Assembly (NCBI GenBank): GCA_035272265.1
Contig: DATEQV010000250.1
Coordinates: forward strand, 1 to 5,987
DNA from: Acidisphaera sp035272265
GTDB lineage: Bacteria > Pseudomonadota > Alphaproteobacteria > Acetobacterales > Acetobacteraceae
DNA: 5,987 nt
Direction of reading: 5' to 3'
Made by a program: the position numbers and the translations under genes. Below, one piece after another: positions 1-5,135 of this stretch (its first letter is position 1; each line of letters starts with the position of its first letter). The notes below the pieces were generated by a model that had not been told where the DNA came from, did no database searches, and saw only the letters and a list, made by a program, of their open reading frames with translations.

Positions 1-138
1 CAATCCTTCGATCAGCGCCGCACCATCTTCCTGCGCCATTCCGACAACACCATGAGGTTCCCCATGCCGATTCTAGCCAACCCGATTCCCGTTGACTCGC
101 GAAATCCGCCGGCGCGACGAAACATTTTCAGGCTCTGA
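1..138 (+). CDS. Possible 3' end of an upstream gene (partial, unidentified)
   Basis: Frame 1 is open from the left edge to a TGA at 136-138 (45 codons). Over the first 23 codons I counted G/C at 20 third positions, against 11 and 10 at first and second positions. That is the codon-position pattern expected of a coding frame in a GC-rich genome and it favours this frame over the others. After about position 70 the third-position bias weakens, so the last 20 codons may be a diverged tail or chance. The peptide (QSFDQRRTIFLRHSDNTM...) does not match a family I recognise. A competing reading is a divergent gene starting at the minus-strand ATG at 39-37 (MAQEDGAALIEGL), but its third positions are less biased and its ribosome binding site is poor. 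Confidence 0.3.
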   Translation, partial: QSFDQRRTIFLRHSDNTMRFPMPILANPIPVDSRNPPARRNIFRL

Positions 139-333
139 GCCTAAACTGGGTTCAGCGTGGCCAGGATCGCACTGTCACTCCGATGTCGTCATGGCCGGGC
201 TTGTCCCGGCCATCCACGACTTGTCGGAGCTGCAAACAAAGAAAGTCGTGGATGACCGGCACAAGGCCGGTCATGACGGGTACATTGAGTCGGATACAAA
301 CTCAGTGAAGCCGCTCCAACTCAGGAGAGAGCG
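139..333. other. Intergenic region upstream of the HIT gene
   Basis: No credible gene is seen here. The region holds the palindromic repeat at 187-278 and about 55 bases of leader before the HIT start. A 13-base dyad (AGGCTC-T-GAGCCT) lies just to its left at 130-142. No convincing -35/-10 pair was found: TTGACT at 92-97 has no matching -10 element at normal spacing. An open frame crossing this region (92-481) is created mainly by the repeat and runs into the HIT gene in a wrong frame, so it is not taken as a gene. Confidence 0.6.
187..278. repeat. Nested palindromic intergenic repeat (two hairpins forming a larger inverted repeat)
   Basis: Two 34-base arms, 187-220 and 245-278, are inverted copies of each other with 30 of 34 positions matching, separated by 24 bases. 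Each arm also contains its own perfect 9-bp stem with a 5-base loop: ATGGCCGGG/CCCGGCCAT around CTTGT at 191-213, and ATGACCGGC/GCCGGTCAT around ACAAG at 252-274. The four differences between the arms are paired so that both small stems stay perfect. The element lies 55 bases before the HIT gene start. From memory, closely similar sequences are abundant between genes in alphaproteobacteria and often give rise to spurious ORFs containing MAGLVPAIH, as happens here. Its role is not established; REP-like or mRNA-stability functions are possible. Confidence 0.85.
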
Positions 334-711
334 ATGCCGGTCAGCGGTCTGCCGCCTTACGACGACGACAACATTTTCGCCCGCATCCTGCGCGGCGAGA
401 TTCCGGCGAAGAAAGTCTACGAAGACGAGTGGGCGCTGGCGTTCCACGACATCAACCCGCAGGCGCCGACGCATATCCTGATGATTCCGAAAGGCCGCTG
501 GTGCGGCTGGTCGGATTTCAGCGCCGGGGCGAGCGACGCCGAGATCGCCGGCTTCGTGCGCGCGGTGGGCAACGTCGCGCGCGAGCACGACGCCGAGGGC
601 TACCGGCTGCTGGCCAATTCCGGGCCGAACTCGCACCAGGAAGTGCCGCACCTGCACGTCCACGTCTTCGCCGGCCGGCCGCTCGGGCCGATGCTGGTGA
701 AGAAGCCCTGA
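334..711 (+). CDS. HIT family (histidine triad) nucleotide-binding protein
   Basis: This 125-residue protein belongs to the HIT/HINT family, small cytosolic proteins that typically hydrolyse or transfer nucleotidyl groups (AMP-lysine, AMP-NH2 and similar phosphoramidates). The N-terminal NIFARILRGEIPAKKVYED (13-31) is the usual HINT opening, AFHDINPQAPTHILMIPK (36-53) the central strand pair, and HLHVHVF (106-112) the histidine triad HxHxHxx. It is followed by AGRPLGPM, as in HINT relatives. H110 would be the nucleophile-position histidine and H106/H108 its triad partners. Length is normal for the family. AGGAG at 323-327, 6 bases before the ATG, fixes the start. The stop codon lies inside a perfect 15-base tandem duplication (702-731), so a second in-frame TGA follows at 724-726. 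The next gene is convergent. The physiological substrate cannot be inferred. Confidence 0.93.
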   Translation: MPVSGLPPYDDDNIFARILRGEIPAKKVYEDEWALAFHDINPQAPTHILMIPKGRWCGWSDFSAGASDAEIAGFVRAVGNVAREHDAEGYRLLANSGPNSHQEVPHLHVHVFAGRPLGPMLVKKP

Positions 712-731
712 CCGCGGAAGCCCTGACCGCG
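702..731 (+). repeat. Perfect 15-bp tandem duplication spanning the HIT stop codon
   Basis: The unit GAAGCCCTGACCGCG occurs at 702-716 and again immediately at 717-731 with no mismatch. It contains the last codons (Lys-Pro) and TGA of the HIT gene, so the stop codon is duplicated in frame. A perfect copy suggests a recent slippage or duplication event. Confidence 0.95.
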
Positions 732-750
732 CGGGGCGGCCGCAGGCGCG

Positions 751-1272
751 TCACTTCTCCGGTTGGTCCAGGCTCTTCGGCCAGGAGATGAACAGGCCGA
801 CATGGCCGGGCTTGCCGTCGGGGTAGTCGATGATGCGTGCGCCGAACTTGAAGCCGTTCGGCTCCATGTGGGTCTTGAAGTGCTGGTACACGGCGCGCAC
901 GCCTGCTGGCACGGTGTCGAGCCACGCGGGCGCCTCGCGCAGCCGCGCGGCCTCTTCCGGGGTCGGCTTGACCAGCGGCGGCAGGTCCGCGTTGTTGATG
1001 GCGCGGCCGTTGTCGGTGCAGAACTCGCACGGGAACGAACTGACCATGATCTCGGTCTCGCCCCGGTCGAACGCCCGCTTGATCCGCTGATTGGCCGCCT
1101 CGATGACCTCCTGGGTGAGCTGGAAGGTCTCCAGCCGGTGCTTGAACGCGGCCAGTTCCTCCTCGTGGCGCCGGGACAGTTCCTCCTCGGTCTGCTTGTC
1201 GGCGTGCTGCCGGGCCTCGCGCTCGGCGAACAGGGACGCCACCGAAAACGGGGCTGATTGGGCTTCGGTCAT
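751..1272 (-). CDS. Conserved-looking hypothetical protein with N-terminal coiled coil and CxxC motif
   Basis: This 173-residue protein does not match a named family I can identify with confidence. Residues about 15-70 are rich in Glu, Arg, Lys, Gln and Ala with regularly spaced Leu, Phe and Ile, and look like a long helix or coiled coil. Residues 80-94 (FPCEFCTDNGRAINN) carry C82 and C85 as a CxxC pair. The C-terminal part (about 118-168) is more globular, with HFKTHMEPNGFKFGARIIDYPDG predicted by eye as helix then strands, ending in VGLFISWP. No signal peptide or membrane segment is visible, so it is probably cytosolic. The ATG at 1272 is chosen over the upstream in-frame ATG at 1368 because GAGGGAG (plus positions 1281-1287) sits 8 bases before it and the extra 32 residues look non-coding. 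It is convergent with the HIT gene (39 bases apart) and divergent from the CoA-transferase genes. With only two cysteines, metal binding would need His residues (H131, H135) or dimerisation. Confidence 0.85.
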   Translation of the reverse strand: MTEAQSAPFSVASLFAEREARQHADKQTEEELSRRHEEELAAFKHRLETFQLTQEVIEAANQRIKRAFDRGETEIMVSSFPCEFCTDNGRAINNADLPPLVKPTPEEAARLREAPAWLDTVPAGVRAVYQHFKTHMEPNGFKFGARIIDYPDGKPGHVGLFISWPKSLDQPEK

Positions 1273-1480
1273 CGCATGTTCTCCCTCAGCGGAGCCGCCC
1301 GCCGGTATGGCCAGAGGCGGAACGAGGTTGAGCGTTATCTCATCGCACTTGCGGCCGGACGGTCGCATTGCGCAAGGTCAACCATCGCTCCGCGGTGATG
1401 GGTGACGATCTGACCCGCCAACGGCGCGCGGCTTGCACTCACCCAGGCCGCGGCGACGTCCGGAACAGCAGGAGCGGCGT
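1273..1480. other. Divergent intergenic spacer (likely promoters for both sides)
   Basis: These 208 bases separate the minus-strand CxxC protein from the plus-strand CoA-transferase genes, so promoters for both are expected here. I found no -35/-10 pair close enough to consensus to call. A perfect 8-base dyad, TTGCGCAA, lies at 1368-1375 near the middle. It could be an operator but could also be chance in GC-rich DNA. In-frame extensions of both flanking genes into this spacer lack good ribosome binding sites. Confidence 0.5.
1470..1474 (+). promoter_or_regulatory. Ribosome binding site choosing a GTG start
   Basis: AGGAG lies 6 bases before GTG at 1481. It supports starting the CoA-transferase alpha subunit there rather than at the ATG at 1433, whose extra 16 residues (MHSPRPRRRPEQQERR) are unlike the family N-terminus. 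Confidence 0.8.
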
Positions 1481-2128
1481 GTGAAGACGATCCATGTCGA
1501 GGACGCGGTCGCCAAGATCCCCGACGGCGCAAGCCTGATGATCGGCGGGTTCATGGGGGTGGGCACGCCGGAGCGCCTCGTCGACGAGATCGTGTGCCAG
1601 GGAAAGCGCCACCTGACCATCATCGCCAACGATACCGCCATGCCGGGCAGGGGGATCGGCAAGCTGGTGAGCGCGGGCCTCGTCGACCGCGTCGTGGCCA
1701 GTCATATCGGGCTCAACCCGGAGACCCAGCAGAAGATGCTGAAGGGCGAGATGGAGGTCGAGCTGGTGCCGCAGGGCACGCTGATCGAGCGCATCCGCGC
1801 CGGCGGCTACGGATTGGGCGGCGTGCTGACGAAGACCGGGCTGGGCACGGTGGTCGAGGACAGCAAGCAGCGGATCGAGGTCCACGGCGAGCTCTATCTG
1901 GTCGAGGTCGCGATCAAGGCCGACTTCGCGCTGGTGCAGGCGTTCCTTGCCGACTACCTGGGCAACCTGTCGTACGCGCTGACGGCGCGAAATTTCAACC
2001 CGGTGATGGCGATGGCGGGCGAGACGGTGATCGCCTGCGTCGACAACATCGTCCCGGTCGGCGTCATCGCGCCCGACAACGTCATGACGCCGGCGCCGCT
2101 GGTCGATTTCCTGGTGACCCATCCATGA
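1481..2128 (+). CDS. atoD: 3-oxoacid / acetate CoA-transferase, alpha subunit (AtoD-like)
   Basis: This is the alpha subunit of a family I CoA-transferase, which with the beta subunit swaps CoA between a short acyl-CoA and a free acid (acetoacetate plus acetyl- or succinyl-CoA are the usual pairs). From the GTG start it is 215 residues, close to E. coli AtoD (about 220). Residues 15-30 (DGASLMIGGFMGVGTP) fit the family alpha signature [DN][GN]xx[LIVMFA]3GGFxxxGxP at every position. Further AtoD-like blocks are IANDTA, ASHIGLNPET, GEMEVELVPQGTLIERIRAGG, TGLGTVVE and the C-terminal ALTARNFNP. Its stop overlaps the start of the beta subunit (ATGA, 2125-2128), implying translational coupling and equal dosage. 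The sequence resembles AtoD more than eukaryotic SCOT, but the acid preference (acetoacetate, butyrate, acetate) cannot be settled from sequence. Confidence 0.95.
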   Translation: MKTIHVEDAVAKIPDGASLMIGGFMGVGTPERLVDEIVCQGKRHLTIIANDTAMPGRGIGKLVSAGLVDRVVASHIGLNPETQQKMLKGEMEVELVPQGTLIERIRAGGYGLGGVLTKTGLGTVVEDSKQRIEVHGELYLVEVAIKADFALVQAFLADYLGNLSYALTARNFNPVMAMAGETVIACVDNIVPVGVIAPDNVMTPAPLVDFLVTHP

Positions 2129-2793
2129 GCGCAGAGATGACCCCGACGGCGATCATCGCCACGCGCGTGGCGCGCGAGCTGAAGTCCGGCATGCTGGTCA
2201 ATCTGGGGATCGGGCTGCCTACGCAGGTCGCCAATTACCTGCCGAAGGACATCCGCGTCTATTTCCAGTCCGAGAACGGGCTGATCGGCACCGGCGCGCT
2301 GCCCGCCGAGGGCATGGACAATCCGTGGCTGACGGACGCCGGGGGAACGCCGGTGACGGCGCTGCCGGGCGCCTGCACGTTCGACAGCGCGGTGTCGTTC
2401 GGCCTGATCCGCGGCGGGCATGTCGACCTGACGGTGCTGGGCGCGCTGCAGGTCGACCATGCGGGGCGGCTGGCGAACTGGATGATCCCCGGCCGGATGG
2501 TGCCCGGCATGGGCGGTGCGATGGACCTGGTGTGCGGCTGCAAGCGGGTGATCGTGGCGATGCAGCACACGGCCAAGGGCAAGCCGAAGATCGTCAAGGA
2601 ACTGACGCTGCCGCTGACCTCGCTGCGGCCGGTGGACGTGGTGGTGACGGAGCTGGCGGTGATCGCCTTCCCGCATGGGCACGCCACGCTGGTCGAGCGC
2701 GCGCCGGGCGTCTCCGTCGAGCAGATCGTGGCGGCGACCGGCTGCCACCTCTGGGTCCCGCCCGACGTGCCGGAGATGCCCCTGGGCGCTTGA
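2125..2793 (+). CDS. atoA: 3-oxoacid / acetate CoA-transferase, beta subunit (AtoA-like)
   Basis: This 222-residue protein is the catalytic beta subunit. Residues 47-55 (FQSENGLIG) match the family beta signature; E50 is the glutamate that forms the covalent glutamyl-CoA thioester intermediate in this family. Other AtoA-like blocks are NLGIGLPTQVANYLP (26-40), FDSAVSFGLIRGGHVDLTVLGALQVD, LANWMIPGRMVPGMGGAMDLV and VTELAVI. The length matches E. coli AtoA (about 216). The ATG at 2125 overlaps the alpha subunit TGA. Only a weak GGTGA (2113-2117) precedes it, so translation probably relies on coupling. The stop is embedded in a degenerate three-copy repeat (2784-2826), and no clear terminator follows, so read-through into the DUF3141 gene is possible. 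Confidence 0.95.
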   Translation: MSAEMTPTAIIATRVARELKSGMLVNLGIGLPTQVANYLPKDIRVYFQSENGLIGTGALPAEGMDNPWLTDAGGTPVTALPGACTFDSAVSFGLIRGGHVDLTVLGALQVDHAGRLANWMIPGRMVPGMGGAMDLVCGCKRVIVAMQHTAKGKPKIVKELTLPLTSLRPVDVVVTELAVIAFPHGHATLVERAPGVSVEQIVAATGCHLWVPPDVPEMPLGA

Positions 2794-2826
2794 GGCGGGG
2801 GGCTTGAGGCCGGGGCGCTTGAGGGA
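2784..2826 (+). repeat. Three-copy degenerate tandem repeat across the AtoA stop codon
   Basis: The core GGGCGCTTGAGG at 2784-2795 recurs as GGGGGCTTGAGG at 2798-2809 (one mismatch) and exactly at 2813-2824, giving spacings of 14 and 15 bases. The first copy contains the gene's last two codons and TGA (2791-2793). The other copies are not in the same frame. Confidence 0.85.
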
Positions 2827-2963
2827 GGTCAACGACCGATCCTGCCAGGCCGGGTATTATTCGGCACAGGTCGGCGTTTCCCTGGCTGAAAGTTCCGCCG
2901 TGTCCCGCGGCGGGCTCTGCCGGGAGACGCCGCATGGGAAGTGACAGCTGGGGAGTGACAGCG
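2794..2963. other. Spacer between CoA-transferase and DUF3141 genes
   Basis: These 170 bases (140 if the upstream start at 2934 is used) hold repeat copies at the left end, a tandem duplication at the right end, and an AT-rich patch TATTAT at 2855-2860. That patch is the only -10-like hexamer here, but no good -35 lies 16-18 bases upstream. No terminator hairpin with a T-tract was found. I looked for a PhoB box because pta operons can be phosphate-regulated in rhizobia. CTGTCAC appears twice on the minus strand inside the 2935-2962 duplication, but with 14-base rather than 11-base spacing. Confidence 0.5.
2935..2962 (+). repeat. 14-bp tandem duplication carrying the ribosome binding site of the DUF3141 gene
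   Basis: TGGGAAGTGACAGC (2935-2948) is followed directly by TGGGGAGTGACAGC (2949-2962), 13 of 14 bases identical. The second copy supplies GGGGAG (2950-2955), 8 bases before the ATG at 2964. A 14-base unit shifts frame, so the upstream ATG at 2934 is in frame only because two copies are present. Confidence 0.9.
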
Positions 2964-5135
2964 ATGTTCGGTTGGCCGACGATCCGTGACGTGCAGGAAT
3001 ACTGGTTGGATGCATCGCAGCGGTCGGTCCTGTTCCTCGACGTGCTGCGCCAGCGGGCGGACAATTTCGAGGAGCGTCTGAAGGAGGCGGTCCCGAACGT
3101 CCTGGAGTTCGACCACGAGCTGATCCGCGATGGCCGGAAGCTTCCCCGGCCGGTGAACTACGGCATGGTGAGGATCGTCCCGCCCGCCGACATGCCGACC
3201 GATCCGGCGAAAACGCCGATCGTCATCGTCGATCCGCGCGCCGGACACGGCCCGGGCATCGGCGGCATGAAGCACGACAGCGAGGTCGGCGTGGCGCTGG
3301 CGGCGGGCCATCCGACCTACTTCGTGGGCTTCACGCCGAGGCCGATGCCGGGCCAGACGATCGAGGACGTCTGCCGGGCCGAGGCCGTGTTCATCGAGGA
3401 CGCCGCGGCACGGCACCCGGAGGCCGAGGGCAAGCCGATCGTCATCGGCAACTGCCAGGCGGGCTGGCAGACCATGATCATGGCCGCACTCAAGCCCGAC
3501 CTGTGCGGGCCGATCCTGCTGGCGGGCTCTCCGCTGTCGTACTGGGCCGGCGTGCGGGGCAAGAACCCGATGCGCTATTCGGGCGGCCTGCTGGGCGGCA
3601 CCTGGCTGACGGCCCTCTCGAACGACCTGGGGGCCGGCGTGTTCGACGGGGCGAACCTCATCGCCAATTTCGAGAACCTCAATCCGGCCAACACGCTCTG
3701 GAACAAGCCGTATAACGTCTATGCCAACGTCGACACGGAGGCCGAGCGCTTCCTCGATTTCGAGCGGTACTGGGGCAGCCCCGTGCTGCTCAACGGCGTG
3801 GAGATGCAGTGGATCACCGACAATCTTTTCGTCGGCAACAAGCTGTCGACCGGCCGGATCCTTGCCGCCGACGGCACGCGCATCGACCTGCGCAACATCA
3901 CGTCGCCGATCGTGGTGTTCTGCTCCCGGGGCGACAACATCACGCCGCCGCAGCAGGCGCTCGGCTGGGTGCTCGACATGTACGACACCGTCGACGAGAT
4001 CATCGCGGCCGGCCAGACCATCGTCTACACGATGCATCAGAGCATCGGCCACCTGGGCATCTTCGTCTCCGGCAAAGTGGCGACCAAGGAGCACAAGGAG
4101 TTCGTCTCCTGCATGGACATGATCGACGTGCTGCCGCCCGGCCTGTACGAGGCGGTGATCACCGAGGTCGACGAGAAGACGGCCAACGTCGACCTGGTGG
4201 CGGGGAAATATCTGTTCCAGCTCCAGACCCGCACGCTGGACGACCTGCGCGCGCTGGGCGGCAACAGCGAGGCCGACGAGAAGCGGTTCGAGATGGTCGC
4301 GCGCGTCTCGGAGATCACGCACGGGATGTACGAGGCGACCGTCGGGCCGATGGCGCGTGCGGCGGTCACGCCGCAGATGGCCGAGGCGATGCGCGCGGCG
4401 CATCCCAACCGCGTGCGGTTCGGCATCTTTGCCGACAAGAATCCCTTCATGGCACCGGTGAAGGGGCTGGCCGAGGAGGTGCGGGCCAACCGCCAGCCGG
4501 TGGACAAGGACAATCCGATGCTGGCGATCGAGCACACCATGTCGTCCTGGATCACGGCGTGGTGGCAGTCGTTCGCCAGCGCGCGCGATGCGATGATGGA
4601 GACCGCGTTCATTGCCGGCTACGGCTGGCCGGTGCTGCAGGCGGCGGTCGGGCTGGGCACGCAACAGCCGCCGCACCGGATCGAGCGCGACCTCGCGCGC
4701 GAAACGGCGGAGGCGCATGCGCAGGCAATGCTCGAGCAGCATGTGAACGTCGGCGGTCCGGACGAGGCTGTGATCCGCGCGCTGATCTACATCCGGCTGC
4801 CCGACGGCGTGATCGACGAGCGCGGCTTTGCCGTGATCAAGCAGATCCGCGCCTCGCGGCCGCCGGAGCGGCGCGTGAGCCTCGCCCGGGGCAGGGAAAT
4901 GCTGAGAGAGCAATACCTGCTCGTCTACCTGGACGAGGAGCGCGCGGTCGCAGCGCTGCCCGCCATGGTCGGCGACGACCCGGCCGAGCGTCAGGCCGCC
5001 ATCGACATCCTGCATCGCGTCCTGTCGGCAAGCGGCGAGCTCTCGGCCGAGAGCAAGAAGCGGCTGGCGCGCGTGGAGGCGCTGCTCGGCGTCGAGGCGA
5101 AACGGCGGAACGAGCCGGAGGCCGTGAATGCCTGA
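2964..5135 (+). CDS. DUF3141 domain protein, PHA synthase-like alpha/beta hydrolase with C-terminal helical domain
   Basis: This 723-residue cytosolic-looking protein belongs to the DUF3141 family, distantly related to poly(3-hydroxyalkanoate) synthase (PhaC). Its reaction is unknown to me. After an N-terminal helical part (1-80) comes an alpha/beta-hydrolase core. It opens with IVIVDPRAGHGPGIGG (86-101), then IGNCQAGW (161-168) with nucleophile-position C164, comparable to the PhaC GxCxGG box. D324 lies in VFCSRGDNITPP and H363 in SIGHLGIFVSG, completing a Cys-Asp-His triad. The block SPLSYWAGVRGKNPMRYSGG (189-208) looks like a family hallmark. Residues about 600-710 (DEAVIRALIYIRLPDGVIDERGF ...) are acidic and helical and resemble TerB-like domains; this is inference. 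The start at 2964 is preferred because the 10 residues gained from ATG 2934 are encoded by a 14-bp tandem duplication; 2934 also has a GGGAGA site and cannot be excluded. The gene overlaps pta by 8 bases. The family is too long and too divergent to assume polymer synthesis. Confidence 0.9.
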   Translation: MFGWPTIRDVQEYWLDASQRSVLFLDVLRQRADNFEERLKEAVPNVLEFDHELIRDGRKLPRPVNYGMVRIVPPADMPTDPAKTPIVIVDPRAGHGPGIGGMKHDSEVGVALAAGHPTYFVGFTPRPMPGQTIEDVCRAEAVFIEDAAARHPEAEGKPIVIGNCQAGWQTMIMAALKPDLCGPILLAGSPLSYWAGVRGKNPMRYSGGLLGGTWLTALSNDLGAGVFDGANLIANFENLNPANTLWNKPYNVYANVDTEAERFLDFERYWGSPVLLNGVEMQWITDNLFVGNKLSTGRILAADGTRIDLRNITSPIVVFCSRGDNITPPQQALGWVLDMYDTVDEIIAAGQTIVYTMHQSIGHLGIFVSGKVATKEHKEFVSCMDMIDVLPPGLYEAVITEVDEKTANVDLVAGKYLFQLQTRTLDDLRALGGNSEADEKRFEMVARVSEITHGMYEATVGPMARAAVTPQMAEAMRAAHPNRVRFGIFADKNPFMAPVKGLAEEVRANRQPVDKDNPMLAIEHTMSSWITAWWQSFASARDAMMETAFIAGYGWPVLQAAVGLGTQQPPHRIERDLARETAEAHAQAMLEQHVNVGGPDEAVIRALIYIRLPDGVIDERGFAVIKQIRASRPPERRVSLARGREMLREQYLLVYLDEERAVAALPAMVGDDPAERQAAIDILHRVLSASGELSAESKKRLARVEALLGVEAKRRNEPEAVNA
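5117..5121 (+). promoter_or_regulatory. Strong ribosome binding site of the phosphate acetyltransferase gene
   Basis: GGAGG, 6 bases before ATG 5128 and located inside the end of the DUF3141 coding region, selects this start over the in-frame ATG at 5146. Confidence 0.8.

Noticed and set aside
92..97. TTGACT as a -35 promoter element for the HIT gene
   Set aside because: No -10-like hexamer lies 16-18 bases downstream, and it is over 230 bases from the start codon.
92..481. Open frame of 129 codons containing MAGLVPAIHDL
   Set aside because: It arises from the palindromic repeat and then overlaps the HIT gene in another frame. The peptide is a known kind of spurious translation of this repeat class.
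712..750. Possible bidirectional terminator between the convergent HIT and CxxC genes (CGCGC 728-732 with GCGCG 746-750)
   Set aside because: The stem is only 5 bp with a 13-base loop in very GC-rich DNA, and there is no T-tract on either strand.
1594..2124. Upstream extension of the CoA-transferase beta frame back to 1594
   Set aside because: The extra residues are Arg/Gly/Asp-rich, overlap the alpha subunit and lack family similarity. Family similarity begins at ATG 2125.
1954..2832. 292-codon minus-strand open frame opposite the beta subunit
   Set aside because: It is a low-complexity antisense shadow with no recognisable motif; the sense strand encodes AtoA.
2855..2860. TATTAT as a -10 promoter element for the DUF3141 gene
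   Set aside because: It is the only AT-rich hexamer in the spacer, but the bases 17 upstream (ACGACC) do not resemble a -35. Not strong enough to list as a promoter.
2935..2962. Possible PhoB box: CTGTCAC twice on the minus strand
   Set aside because: PhoB half-sites are spaced 11 bases apart with an AT-rich middle. Here the spacing is 14, the middle is GC-rich, and the repeats are explained by the tandem duplication, between the start codons.
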